A stretch of DNA of 64,000 nucleotides from Sphingobacteriaceae bacterium (GCA_016709575.1 JADJMM010000007.1:124001-188000); one strand, 5' to 3'. Shown: positions 28,038 to 38,628, counted from the stretch's first letter. The notes: generated by a model from the letters alone, not told the origin. Program-made: numbers and translations.

Positions 28038-29280
28038 ATGATGAGAACAAAAAATATTATAGTATTAATAGCGGTTACTTTAACTCTTTTGTTTAGTGCC
28101 TGTAAAAAAAGCAGACGAGCCACCTTTATCATAGTCCTTTCAATAAAACGTATTCGGTTCCCGAATTAAAAGCAATTGCAAGTTGTACAGGAACGTGTTC
28201 AAAGCGTTTTACTGAAGATGTGTTTTTGCAGGAGTAGTTATCGCTGACCAAGTAAGCGGTAATTTTTACAAAGAGCTTTATGTGCGCGACCGTTACAATA
28301 CCGGCGCTATCCATTTAGATTTTAAGAGCAGTCCTAATTATGCTTTTATCGGTGATTCGGTTCGTATTAGTTTGAAAGGATATGATGTTGGTTATAATGC
28401 ATCAACAGGAATGTTAGAGATTGATTCTGTAGATTATGAAAAGCATTTTACTAAATATGGAAGCGGTGCAACGCCGCAACCTGTGGATCTTGATTTATCA
28501 GGTATAAATTATACTGATTATTTATGTGAGTTAGTGAGAATTAATAATGTTGGTTTTATTCCGGCTGATACTAATCAAATATATGCTGATGCAATTAATC
28601 AATTATCTGTTAATCGTACTTTGTCCGACTGCAGCGGAAAGCAAATTGTAGTGCGCACAAGTAACTACGCTAATTTCGCCTCCAAAAAAACGCCAAAAGG
28701 GTTTGGTTCAATTATTGGAATTGCTACAGCATATGGAACCACCAATCAACTATCTCTACGGAAATCAAGCGAGGTAAGTATGAATGGTGCGGGTTGTACA
28801 ATTTATCTTCAGAAGGATTTTGAAGATAATAGCCTAACCAGTGGTGTTTGGAGCGTACAAAATGTATTGGGGTCAAATACTTGGTCGGTAAGTACATTTA
28901 GTGGTGCTACTTTTGCAAAAGTATCGGGTTATTATTCAGCTGCAAATCAAAATACTCAAACATGGTTCATTTCGCCACCTATTAATTTAAGTGCTTCAAA
29001 TAATCCGGCTTTAAGTTTTGAAACTATGGCTAATTTCACGGGAAGCTTGTTAGAGGTGGTGGTTTCAACAAATTACACTTCTGGATCGCCAAGCACTGCA
29101 ACTTGGACAAATTTAACAGGATTCAACTTGTCATCTACAGGTTATGCTCTCACTGCTTCCGGATTAATATCATTAAACTCGTTTAAGAATTCGAACACGC
29201 GGATTGCATTTAAATATGTAAGTACTACTGCGGGTGCAAAAACTTACGAAGTGGATAATATTGTAGTAAGAGAAAACTAA
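28038..29280 (+). CDS. DUF5689 lipoprotein with choice-of-anchor J domain, copy 1 (frameshifted)
   Basis: About 410 residues. Lipobox LLFSACKK after the signal peptide from ATG 28038 (or 28041). The DUF5689 part (VPELKAIASCTGTC, then VVIADQVSGNFYKELYVRDR, YAFIGDSVRISLKGYDVGYN) has the strand pattern of an OB fold. The C-terminal half (LQKDFEDNSLTSGVWSVQN, TWFISPPINLSASNNPALSF, YEVDNIVVREN) is a jelly-roll of the choice-of-anchor J type that binds surface carbohydrates or polymers. Indels near 28115, 28165 and 28230 break the N-terminal part. It lies 20 bases after the receptor, so it is probably the receptor's surface partner. Confidence 0.75.
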
Positions 29281-29296
29281 ATTTAAGATAATAGAA

Positions 29297-30564
29297 ATGA
29301 AAATGAAAAAAATACTTTTAGCTCTGTTTGTGGTAAGCATCATGTTTTCTGCTTGCAAAAGAAGTTTGAAACTCCGACAAGAGCAGATGCTCCTGTTGTA
29401 AGCAGTTACATTACGATTGATTCCATTTATCAAAAATTTAAAACATATTATGTAACGCCTACTGTAACTCCAACTCAGCTTTTCAGATTTAATGGCGATG
29501 TTACATTAGAATGTACAGTAACTGCCGATGAAGTAAGTGGTAATCTTTATAAAACTGTTTATGTTCAGGACGCAACCGGGGGATTAAAAATTAATTTGCT
29601 GAACTCGGGTGGTTTGTACGTTGGCGATAAAATCAGAATTAACTTGAATAATGTAGTATTGAACGATTATGGTGATGTTGTTCAGTTGGATTCAATTAAT
29701 TTACTGAAAAGTGTTTACAAACTAAGTTCAGGAAATGTTGTAACTCCAAAAAATAACGTTCAGCGAAATCAATACACTTGGGGTTTTGGTGGAATTTATA
29801 AATATCAATCTCAGTTAGTCTTATTAGATTCAGTTGAATTTTCTGCGGGCGATAAAATGGAAACGTATGCGGATGCTGTAAATAAAGTTACTAAAGAAAT
29901 CACATTGGTAAACAAAAATGGCGGAACCGGAACCGCAGTGGTTCGTAATTCGGGTTATTCTAATTTTGCATCAAGTCTTGTGCCTTGCGGATCAGGTTCA
30001 GTTGTGGTTATTATGGGACAATTTGGTACGACTTCGCAATTGACTTTAAGAAGTATTAGTGATGTAAAATTATCAAGTGGTGGTTGTCCTTTAATATCAA
30101 AATCATTTAATGATAATAGTATAACCAGTAAAGGCTGGTTAAATTATAACGTTTCAGGCTCTGTTAATTGGACTGTTGATACTTATAATAGCCAAACTTA
30201 CGGTTACATTTCAAACTTTATTTCCAGTGCAAATCAAGCTTGCGAAACCTGGTTAATTTCTCCACCATTCGATCTGACTTCTGCACCTGCTCCTTATTTG
30301 ACATTTCAATCAGCATTTAATTATACAGGACCAACATTAGAGGTGTATGTTCTTTCAAACTATAATTCCGGTAATCCGAATGCAGCTATTGCAGGAATTT
30401 TAACACCTGCTTTATCAGGCGGTTCATGGAATTGGGTGCCAAGCGGAAATGTTTCTTTAACTAGCTATATTGGTCCAAATAAACGTATCGCTTTCAAATA
30501 TTCGGGCACTAGTAGTAATGGTTCTACCTGGGAAGTTGATGATATTGCTGTATTTGCGCAATAA
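29297..30564 (+). CDS. DUF5689 lipoprotein with choice-of-anchor J domain, copy 2 (one frameshift)
   Basis: About 420 residues, starting at ATG 29297: MKMKKILLALFVVSIMFSACK with lipobox FSAC. One indel near 29357 leads to KKFETPTRADAPVVSSYITI. The OB-like DUF5689 region is clear (LECTVTADEVSGNLYKTVYV, QDATGGLKINLLNSGGLYVG, DKIRINLNNVVLNDYGDVVQ). The jelly-roll end mirrors copy 1 (KGWLNYNVSGSVNWTVDTYN, ETWLISPPFDLTSAPAPYL, WEVDDIAVF). Copies 1 and 2 are diverged tandem duplicates, so the two may bind different ligands or work as a pair on the receptor. Ends before a strong terminator. Confidence 0.82.
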
Positions 30565-30619
30565 TATTGAACTAAAAAGCTACTAATCAGGCTTGTTATT
30601 CCAAATGCAAAAAAACCTT

Positions 30620-30646
30620 AAAAGCGACTTTCTGAGTCGCTTTTTT
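30620..30646 (+). terminator. terminator after DUF5689 pair
   Basis: AAAGCGAC (30621-30628) pairs with GTCGCTTT (30635-30642), followed by a T run. It closes the TonB-DUF5689 operon. Confidence 0.85.
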
Positions 30647-30691
30647 ATTGGAATTAGGGGTTACCTCGGGTTATACTTGGGTATTAATGGA

Positions 30692-30699
30692 TACATTTG
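30692..30699 (+). promoter_or_regulatory. -7 box of coiled-coil lipoprotein gene
   Basis: TACATTTG matches TAnnTTTG, 21 bases before ATG 30721. A -33 box is not clear. Confidence 0.5.
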
Positions 30700-30720
30700 C
30701 AAACGTAAAAACTAAAACAT

Positions 30721-31581
30721 ATGAAAAATTTAAAATTCTTAGTTATCGCCTTATTCTTAGGAGTAACCGCATTAAACATTACATCTTGTGGTTCAGGTGA
30801 AAAAGAACCAAATCCGTTAGCTGATAGTTTAAACGCAGTAAACGGCGAATTAAACGGACAGTTATCTGAAAAAGAACAAGCTATTCAGGAATTCGTTTCA
30901 ACATTCAACGAAATTCAAAGTAATTTAAACGAGATTAAGGAAAAAGAAAAAATCGTTACAGCTTCATCTAAAGGTGGTGATGTGAAGAGCAAAGAAGATC
31001 AGATTAAAGAAGATATTCAAGCGATTTACGATTTAATGGGAAAAAACAAAAACCGCATTAACTCCTTAACTAAAAAATTAAAAGCAAGTAAATCTCAAAT
31101 CAAAGGTTTAGAAGAAATGATTGCTAGCTTGGAAGCTCAATTAGAATCGAAAGATAACGAGATTACCGAATTAAAAGCTGTTATCGAAGCTTTAAACATT
31201 GAGTTAAGCAACATCAATACTAATTACCAGGAAGTAGAGCAGGAAGTTGAAGTGAAAACTGAAAAATTAAACACTGCTTTCTACGCCATTGGTACCGCTA
31301 AAGAATTAAAAGAAAAAGGTGTTACTACTAAAGAAGGTGGTTTCATTGGTTTAGGTAAATCAACTAAAGTAAAAGACGATTTAAATAAAGAATACTTTAC
31401 TAAAATTGATGTAACTCAGGTTACAAGCATTACTATTGGTGCTAAAAAGGCAAAACTATTAAGTTCACATCCTTCAAGTTCATATAAACTAGTAGGCGAA
31501 AAGACAGTTGAAAAATTGGAAATTTTAAATGCTGAAGAATTCTGGGGAACATCTAAATACTTAGTAGTCCAAATCGATTAA
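30721..31581 (+). CDS. coiled-coil lipoprotein
   Basis: A 286-residue exported lipoprotein: signal peptide and lipobox (ALNITSCGSG), then an uninterrupted heptad coiled coil from about 35 to 185 (KSQIKGLEEMIASLEAQLES, DNEITELKAVIEALNIEL), and a compact C-terminal domain of about 95 residues (EKLNTAFYAIGTAKELKEKG, FIGLGKSTKVK, EEFWGTSKYLVVQID). This plan recurs in Bacteroidota genomes without a known role; a periplasmic spacer between outer membrane and cell wall is a fair guess. It has its own promoter and terminator and clean, AT-rich codon use, suggesting strong expression. Confidence 0.75.
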   Translation: MKNLKFLVIALFLGVTALNITSCGSGEKEPNPLADSLNAVNGELNGQLSEKEQAIQEFVSTFNEIQSNLNEIKEKEKIVTASSKGGDVKSKEDQIKEDIQAIYDLMGKNKNRINSLTKKLKASKSQIKGLEEMIASLEAQLESKDNEITELKAVIEALNIELSNINTNYQEVEQEVEVKTEKLNTAFYAIGTAKELKEKGVTTKEGGFIGLGKSTKVKDDLNKEYFTKIDVTQVTSITIGAKKAKLLSSHPSSSYKLVGEKTVEKLEILNAEEFWGTSKYLVVQID

Positions 31582-31602
31582 TATTCAAAATTTTGATTTT
31601 TT

Positions 31603-31635
31603 AACGCCCCGTGGTTAATACTACGGGGCGTTTTT
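31603..31635 (+). terminator. strong terminator after coiled-coil lipoprotein
   Basis: AACGCCCCGT (31603-31612) pairs perfectly with ACGGGGCGTT (31623-31632), followed by TTT. Confidence 0.9.
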
Positions 31636-31701
31636 GATTTATATCAAAAGGGTAATCCCAAAAATTATACTACTTTTATTTAAGGTAATATAACCCTTAA
31701 T

Positions 31702-33878
31702 ATGACCAACGACGAAAAGATCAATCTCATAGGACAAAAAATAGTCCTGCTTTCAAATAACCTTGATAAATACAAAAACGAACTCGACCAATTGCGCGAG
31801 CAGTTAAATGCTTTAAAGGCTGGGAAAGTTGCAGAAACAAAAACAGTCCCTGTTCAGGAAATTAAAAAAACTGAGCCTGTTAAGCCAATTGTTGAAGAAG
31901 TGAAAGTAGAAAAAATAATAGAGCCTGTAATTCAACAAACTATTCAAACGCCAAAACCAAAAAAAGCTTTAGGTTTTGAAGAAACTATTGGTGCGCGTTG
32001 GTTTAGCATAATAGGTATTGTGGTTTTAGTTTTAGGAATTGCAATCGGTGTTAAATACGCGATCGACCAAAACTTAATTAATGAAACAACGCGTTTAGTG
32101 TTAGGTTATTTAGCGGGTGGTATCATTTTAACTCTCGCTTTAGTATACAAAAAGAAATACGATGTGTTTAGCGCGATACTCTTGAGTGGCGCTATGTCCG
32201 TCATGTATTTTACAACGTATGTCGGTTATTCGCATTATCATTTTTATTCGGCACCGGTGGCCTTTGTCATCATGGCTTTATTTACTGGCTTTACTGTTTT
32301 CGCCGCACACATTTATAATTACGAAATCATTGCTGTAATTGGATTAGTTGGCGGCTATGCTATGCCAATGTTATTGAGTACAGGAAGCGGAGAGATTCAA
32401 TATATGTTTGGCTTTATGCTTATTCTGAATTCTGGAGTTTTAGCTCTGTCATTTAAAAAGTATTGGAAGTTTGTTAATCACATTGCCTATGCTTTGTCAT
32501 GGTTAATCTTTGCCATATGGATGGTTTCATCTTATAATCCCGAAACTTATTTTGGAAGAACCATGTTCTTCGCCACGGCATTTTATTTAATATTTTACAT
32601 GTCGTCAAAAAAGAAGTGGCCGACAAAACCATTTTCTATTTCATTATTGCGATGGTGATTAGTTTTATTACAATGGCGATTCCGGTGCAGATGGATGGAA
32701 ACTATGTAACCTTAATTTGGTTGTGTGAAATGGTGGTGTTGACGTGGATGACGAAGAAAACAAATATCAATACTTATAAATATTTAGCTTACGGATTATC
32801 ATTACTTGCGTTTTTCAGTCTATGGCACGATTGGAGTAATTATTCTTATTTCAGTAATAACACCGATACCACTTTAGCATTTCAGCCGTTGATGAACCGT
32901 TATTTTTTAACCAGCATTATTGGTACAGGTGTTTTTGGTTTTGTTTGGTTTATGAATAAGCAAATGCTTTCTTCAACACTCAGCAAAATTGCAAATGTGT
33001 TTTTAATTGTATTTGGATTAATTGTTTGTTACATGGCGTTTGCCAATGAAATCATGCAATATTTTAATATTCAATATAAGTTATCTGAGACAAATCGTGT
33101 TGGTGATTATGGTTATGATTGGACAGATTACGACAGTGCATGGAATTCATACTCAGGTTTGTGGATGATAATTTACAGCATGGTATTCTTCTCTGTACTA
33201 GGTTGGTTAAGTATTAAAAAGTTTACGAATACAGTTTTTGCTTATATCTGTTGGTCGCTTAATTTTTTAATGTTGTTGATTGGTGTCACTGCCGGCTTCG
33301 CTATTATCAGTGATTTAAAAATGGAAGCGGTAAATGATTATTCATATTCTGTTATCACTACTTGGAATTATAACAGTCGCTATTTATTTGTGCCTTTTGT
33401 TGCCATGATGATTTTTATGATTTACCAATATAGAAACGCGGAGATACTCAAAAAAATTCGCCCGATTAATTTCTGGTTATTTCATGCAACTATTTTAGCG
33501 GTTTTAAGTAATGAGTTATCTCATATCACAACCATGTTGCATTTAGATAATTACAATCATTACAGCAAAGTTGCATTTCGTATGGGATACACAGTTTTAT
33601 GGGGCGTGTATTCAATGGCTTTAATTACTTATGGTATTATGCGAGAAAGAAAAACATTACGCTTTATCGCTATCAGTTTATTCGTGCTTACGCTTTTAAA
33701 ATTAGCAAGTGACGCGATGAGTATGACAATGGGTTACCGTTTAATTGTATTTATTGTGATTGGAATTATTTTATTAGTGGTATCCTTCATGTATCAAAAA
33801 TTCAAACCACTTTTATTTGGCAAGGACGAAGAGAAAAAAGAAATTGAACCTAATACAACAACAGATGAAACAAATTAA
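31702..33878 (+). CDS. DUF2339 polytopic membrane protein (one frameshift)
   Basis: About 725 residues. Residues 1-45 form a coiled coil (LIGQKIVLLSNNLDKYKNEL), 45-90 a Pro/Glu/Lys linker, then FEETIGARWFSIIGIVVLVL, the conserved start of DUF2339, followed by some twenty membrane segments. One indel near 32625 in an A run splits it; SSKKEVADKTIFYFIIAMV joins the halves. No catalytic motif is recognised. The next gene overlaps by 14 bases and looks like DUF3999, the usual partner of DUF2339, so the two probably form a membrane complex. Confidence 0.85.
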
Positions 33879-35111
33879 AATAGTTTTCGCTTTATTGGTT
33901 TTAAGTTTTGGGATGAATGCCCAATTATCGAGTTATGATTATTTCAGGGAGTTAAAACCTGTAACTGAAAATGGTTATTATCAGGTTAAAGTCGGCTCTT
34001 CTGTTTTGGATAAGATGGCTTCTTCCGAATTTATCAACTAGATGAAAAGATACTCTTGAGATTCAATATATAAATTCAAGCGACTGGAATATATATGAAC
34101 GGAAGTATTTTAAAGATTTAAAGGTGATTGATAAAAGCTATGAATCAGGTAAATATTCTTATGCTACATTGGTGTTAGATACTAACCTGATTTATACTTC
34201 AGTTTATATTCATGTTTCTTCAAATGAGTTCTACAAGGAAGTATCTCTTGAAGGCAGTAACGATAACAAAAGCTGGAAAACTATAATAGAAAACGAAAAA
34301 TTGTTTCGTGATTATAGGGATGCCTCTGCGCATTATCACCGGAATAAAATTATGTTCGAACCTGTTTTCGTTTAAGTATCTGAGATTGAAAATGGATGAT
34401 GTTAATTCAACTAAACTGGATGTTATTTTGGCTTCAATACCTTTAGAGAAGGAAGTTGCCGTAGAGGAAAATGAATATATTGAATCATTTCAAACCCGGG
34501 TAGAGGATAAGCAGAAGAAACAAACGTCTGTAGAGTGTTCCTTCCCGAGAAATTATTCTATTACAGAATTGCAAATCAATATCGAAAATGAAGATCCTTA
34601 TCACCGTGATGTGCAAGTGGAGTTTTATGCACCTTTAAATAATGATAAAAACAAATGGGTTAGGTATGGTAATGGCGTTGTGTCATCCGGTTCTTCCAAC
34701 AGATTGTTTGTCATACAGTATCAGTCGGCGGATTTTCAACCGAAAACAAATAAAATAAGAATTGTAATTGATAATAAAGACAATCAACCGCTGGGCAAAA
34801 TTTCCGTGAAGGCATTTACGCATCAGGAAAACATAAAGCTTAAATTAAAGAAGGATAAAAAATATGTTTTAGCTTATGGAAACACAAAAGACACACAACC
34901 ATACTATGATTTAAATTATTTTACAAATACGATTCCGTTCAATTTGAATTTGGTTGAATTAGGGATTGAAAATAAAATCCCACATATAGTAACTCCGGTT
35001 CAACAACCTTTAATCAGTAATAAGATTTGGATTTGGGTGGCTTTAATTGCTTGTGTATTGGTAATAGGGCTTTTTACCATTAAGTTGATGAAACCTCAGG
35101 AGAAGGAATAG
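33865..35111 (+). CDS. DUF3999-like exported membrane protein (frameshifted)
   Basis: About 415 residues, starting at ATG 33865 inside the end of the DUF2339 gene. Signal peptide KIVFALLVLSFGMNAQ, a beta-rich body (YSYATLVLDTNLIYTSVYIH, SLEGSNDNKSWKTI, FKYLRLKMDD, VRYGNGVVSSGSSNRLFV, IVIDNKDNQPLG), and one C-terminal membrane segment (WIWVALIACVLVIGLFTIKL) with a short basic tail. Indels occur near 34035 and 34365. The length, topology and place after DUF2339 fit DUF3999; the role of that pair is unknown. Confidence 0.7.
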
Positions 35112-35132
35112 TAAGAAAGGGAAATTCAAAAG

Positions 35133-35163
35133 AAAAGCCCGAACAAAAGTTCGGGCTTTTTTA
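35133..35163 (+). terminator. terminator after DUF3999-like gene
   Basis: AAAGCCCGAAC pairs perfectly with GTTCGGGCTTT across a 4-base loop (35135-35160), followed by TTTT. Confidence 0.9.
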
Positions 35164-35170
35164 TTATCGT

Positions 35171-35191
35171 TAGCTGAGCTTGTCGAAGCTA
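35171..35191. repeat. short palindromic repeat of the TCGACnnCGCTCAG family
   Basis: TAGCT (35171-35175) and AGCTA (35187-35191) enclose GAGCTTGTCGA, the reverse complement of the core seen at 40624-40647 and near 7724 and 8190. It covers the last codon and stop of the DUF2795 gene. Confidence 0.45.
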
Positions 35192-35410
35192 GAACTCGTC
35201 CTCATTAAAGAAGAAGTCGTCTTTTGTTGGGTAATCGGGCCAGATCTCCTCAATGGTTTCGTAGGCTTCGCCTTCGTCTTCCATTTCTTGTAAATTTTCA
35301 ATTACTTCCATTGGCGCACCAGATCTGATAGCAAAATCAATTAACTCATCCTTAGTTGCCGGCCAAGGCGCATCTTCTAACCACGATGCTAATTCTAATG
35401 TCCAATACAT
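35189..35410 (-). CDS. DUF2795 family small acidic protein
   Basis: A 73-residue cytoplasmic protein with the DUF2795 form seen across Bacteroidota: MYWTLELASWLEDAPWPATK, DELIDFAIRSGAPMEVIENL, then EIWPDYPTKDDFFFNEDEF. Strongly acidic C-terminus. The function is unknown; the strict conservation and single-gene setting suggest a regulatory partner protein. Confidence 0.85.
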   Translation of the reverse strand: MYWTLELASWLEDAPWPATKDELIDFAIRSGAPMEVIENLQEMEDEGEAYETIEEIWPDYPTKDDFFFNEDEF

Positions 35411-35524
35411 GTTTGTTGTCTAATTTTCTGCAAACGAACCCAAAAACTTCTAATCTACAACCATAAAATACCCTAAAACGCCAAAGCCTTTCGGAAAGTC
35501 TGTAAACTGCTGACAAACAAGCGC

Positions 35525-36379
35525 TTAATTTATATCAAATTTCAAACTCTTTATTAATAAATGGGTGTTTTCGTCAGCTAAAACAATTTTGTATTTCCCC
35601 TTTTGCAAACCCTTTACATTTACATTCACGGTGTAATCATGATTTCCGGGTTGCAGCCATTGTCCGGTTATAGTCGCCACTTTATTTCCTAACGAATCGA
35701 TAACGTAAAAATAAGCGTAACAGGTTTTATCTACACTGTAATTTACATTGGCTTTTAATTGCATCGGATATTCATTTATATCGCCGCGCGAATTTATTTT
35801 TGCACGCTTGTATAATGTAAACCACGGAATTGGTTCTCCTTTTACACTCGCCACAAAATGTCTTAAGTCTTGTGTCAATGAATCATTACTTCCAACAATA
35901 TTTGCAGTGGGTTTGTTATTGCTGACAGCCCAAACAGTGTATTGTTGTGTGTTCTCATCAAACTTAGTGGCGTTAAGATAAGAGGCAATCAACACTAAAT
36001 TTTTGTCAGCCATTTTTCCGGATTCATATTTTAAACCTTCACTTGGACCGGAATGATCTGCCTCACAACAATAACCTTTTATCTCAAATGATTTCTGTTG
36101 ATTTTTACTGAGCGCTAAAATTTGTTCTTGCGTTACCAAAATATCTTGGTATTCTTCTTTCACCGAATTCATTCGCCAACCCGCAGGCATAATAATTTTT
36201 AAGGAGTCGTTAGTTTCATTTTTTATTTTGTAATTAACTTTCAGGCCACCTTTACAAACCACTTCGGCTTTTATTAGTTTTTTCTCAATGGCTTTTTCAA
36301 TACTGATAGTTGTTTTAGCATTTAATAATAGGGTAGAGCCAATTAAAAATGCTGTTGTTGATTTTAAATGGGATGACAT
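35525..36379 (-). CDS. secreted protein of unknown function
   Basis: About 284 residues. The start is ATG 36379 (MSSHLKSTTAFLIGST), because AAAGGAGG lies just upstream; the longer in-frame opening at 36397 would place that sequence inside the gene. A signal peptide runs to about residue 22 (LLLNAKT). The mature protein is beta-rich and has a paired Cys-Cys (KGYCCEADHSGPSEG) and a C-terminal fibronectin-like segment (YTVNVNVKGLQKGKYKIVLA). No family is recognised. It is divergent from the nucleoside transporter. Confidence 0.65.
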   Translation of the reverse strand: MSSHLKSTTAFLIGSTLLLNAKTTISIEKAIEKKLIKAEVVCKGGLKVNYKIKNETNDSLKIIMPAGWRMNSVKEEYQDILVTQEQILALSKNQQKSFEIKGYCCEADHSGPSEGLKYESGKMADKNLVLIASYLNATKFDENTQQYTVWAVSNNKPTANIVGSNDSLTQDLRHFVASVKGEPIPWFTLYKRAKINSRGDINEYPMQLKANVNYSVDKTCYAYFYVIDSLGNKVATITGQWLQPGNHDYTVNVNVKGLQKGKYKIVLADENTHLLIKSLKFDIN

Positions 36380-36490
36380 TTTTCCTCCTTTTTTCACTTA
36401 TAATGAACAATAGGTGTAAATAGTTACAAAGTATTTTCCTGCGATAACAACTTATTTGGTAAATTGCCTCTGTTAATTATACTTAATTAC

Positions 36491-37723
36491 ATGGAAAGAT
36501 TCACCGGATTGATAGGTATTGTTGTAATTCTTGGCATCGCATTTTTATTATCGAATAATAAAAAAGCCATTAACTACCGTTTAGTTATTAGCGGCATTGG
36601 TTTACAATTAGCAATTGCATTATTAGTTTTAAAAGTTCCTTTCATTACTGCTTTTTTCGCAATGCTTGGAAGAGGGATGGGTAAGATTGAACAATTCGCT
36701 ACTCAAGGTGCCGCGTTTGCTTATGGAGGAATAATGGTTGACAAACACGATGGAACATCATCAAGTTTTGGCGCACCTCACACGTTTGTTTTTGCATTTA
36801 GTGTAACCGCTACAATTATTTTCGTTTGTGTTATCGTTGCTATCTTATATCACATCGGTTTCATGCAAAAAGTAATTGCGTTAATTGCACGCGCTATGAA
36901 TTTCGTTATGCGTGTGAGTGGGGCAGAAGCTTTAAGTAATATTGCGAGTGCGTTTGTTGGACAAGTGGAAGCACAAGTAATGATTCGTCCGTATTTACCA
37001 ACTATGACTAAAAGTGAATTGATGGCATCGATGGCAGGAAGTATGGCTTGTATTGCAGGTGGAATTTTAATTGTGTACGTAAACATGGGTGCGAAAGCAG
37101 AATATTTACTCACAGCAAGTTTAATGGCAGCACCTGCAGCATTAGTGATTTCAAAAATTATTTATCCTGAAGTTGAAGAATCACAAACAAAAGGAAAAGT
37201 TACACTCGAAGTGAAAAGTCCTTATACAAATGTTATCGATGCTGTTTCTCATGGTGCAGCTGATGGAATGAAAATTGCTATCAACGTAATCGCCATGTTA
37301 ATTGGATTTATTGCTTTGATTGCTTTAATCAATTATGGACTAGGAAAAATTTGGACGCCACTTTCATTAGATTATATTTTCGGAAAATTCTTTTATCCAT
37401 TAGCCTGGTGTATGGGAGTTCCTGAAGCCGATGTTCAAACCGTAGCCACTTTAATGGGACAAAAATTGACTATTAACGAATTTGTGGCATTCGATACATT
37501 AACCCACCGTTTAGCTGCTCCGTTAAGTGAAAAAGGCACTATGATTGCGAGTTTCGCTATTTGTGGTTTCGCTAATTTCTCTTCTGTAGGAATGCAAATT
37601 GGCGGTATTGGGGCTTTAGTTCCAGAACGTCGTGCTGATTTAGCTAAATTAGGAATGCGTGCTCTAATAGCAGGTACTTTAGCTTCTTATTTGTCGGCTA
37701 CTATTGCAGGGATGTTAATCTAA
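36491..37723 (+). CDS. concentrative nucleoside transporter (NupC/CNT family)
   Basis: A 410-residue inner-membrane symporter that brings nucleosides in with protons or sodium. Start taken at ATG 36491 (MERFTGLIGIVVILG); the upstream in-frame codon adds nine unlikely residues. Family motifs: GGIMVDKH region followed by FVFAFSVTATIIFVC, SGAEALSNIASAFVGQVEAQ, IRPYLPTMTKSELMASMAGS, MACIAGGILIVYV, and FAICGFANFSSVGMQIGGIG near the end. A role in salvage fits Apt at 52634 and the proposed nucleic-acid scavenging locus, but it is transcribed alone. Confidence 0.92.
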   Translation: MERFTGLIGIVVILGIAFLLSNNKKAINYRLVISGIGLQLAIALLVLKVPFITAFFAMLGRGMGKIEQFATQGAAFAYGGIMVDKHDGTSSSFGAPHTFVFAFSVTATIIFVCVIVAILYHIGFMQKVIALIARAMNFVMRVSGAEALSNIASAFVGQVEAQVMIRPYLPTMTKSELMASMAGSMACIAGGILIVYVNMGAKAEYLLTASLMAAPAALVISKIIYPEVEESQTKGKVTLEVKSPYTNVIDAVSHGAADGMKIAINVIAMLIGFIALIALINYGLGKIWTPLSLDYIFGKFFYPLAWCMGVPEADVQTVATLMGQKLTINEFVAFDTLTHRLAAPLSEKGTMIASFAICGFANFSSVGMQIGGIGALVPERRADLAKLGMRALIAGTLASYLSATIAGMLI

Positions 37724-37767
37724 TTGTTTTTCCGATTTTTATTTAGTAACTTCATTAAAAAGAAATC

Positions 37768-38628
37768 ATGAAAAAAGCCATATTACTTTTTATTTTAGCT
37801 GCAAGTCTTAATGTAGACTCACAAATTACTCTCGATCATGTTTATAAAGGTGGTTTTTATATGGCCAGGTTTGGTGCTAATGGCTATAAATATGTTGAGG
37901 TTGTAGGAACAGCTTCTGTTAACATCTATAATCTTAATCATACACTTCTTAATTCTTTTTTAGTACCTCCTCCGTACAACAATAACTTATATTCATCCAC
38001 TACAGTAAGGTATATGTATTATGTTTCAGATAACTTATTCGACCTTGATAATGGCTTTGAATACGCTATAGTCACCAATCCTTCAGGCGCAGGACCGATT
38101 ATGAATCTCACAATATTTAACGATAGCGGCAGTATGATTTTGAGTAAAGACTCAGCTTCGTTCGCAGGGAGTTCTGCGATTGGATCTGATGCGATGCGAA
38201 ATATTGATGCCATCTATTTTGATGGACTTAGTACTAAAATGAAAATTGGGTATAGTGCTATACCTGGATATGCTTATAAACGTACCGAAATTTATAATTT
38301 ACCAGGAAATCTTCCATGTGCCGGATGTACTTCTGGTGTTGTTTCAAGTATTTCGGGACAAGGCGATAATGGCCTAATTGAAGATGCGAAATTTTTCCCC
38401 AACCCAACTTCCGGTCAATTAAAATTAAAATACAAACTCCCAGATGGTTCGCATTTAGCTGAGATGAAAATTTATGATATGCAGGGTAAATTAGTCGATG
38501 AATTTAAAGTAACAGATACATTCGATTTCATTTATCTTCCAACCAATTACAATAACGGTTTATATCTCTATTCACTAATTGTGGATGGGAAAACCATAAA
38601 AACAGAGAAAATAGTGCTAAATAAATAA
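37768..38628 (+). CDS. T9SS type A secreted protein
   Basis: A 286-residue exported protein: signal peptide MKKAILLFILAASLNVDSQ, a beta-rich body without a recognised motif but with a Cys pair (LPCAGCTSG), and a type A sorting domain in the last 75 residues (AKFFPNPTSGQLKLKYKL, MKIYDMQGKLVDEF, GLYLYSLIVDGKTI, EKIVLNK). Surface-delivered through T9SS. It is short for such a protein, so the cargo part is only about 190 residues. Confidence 0.8.
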   Translation: MKKAILLFILAASLNVDSQITLDHVYKGGFYMARFGANGYKYVEVVGTASVNIYNLNHTLLNSFLVPPPYNNNLYSSTTVRYMYYVSDNLFDLDNGFEYAIVTNPSGAGPIMNLTIFNDSGSMILSKDSASFAGSSAIGSDAMRNIDAIYFDGLSTKMKIGYSAIPGYAYKRTEIYNLPGNLPCAGCTSGVVSSISGQGDNGLIEDAKFFPNPTSGQLKLKYKLPDGSHLAEMKIYDMQGKLVDEFKVTDTFDFIYLPTNYNNGLYLYSLIVDGKTIKTEKIVLNK

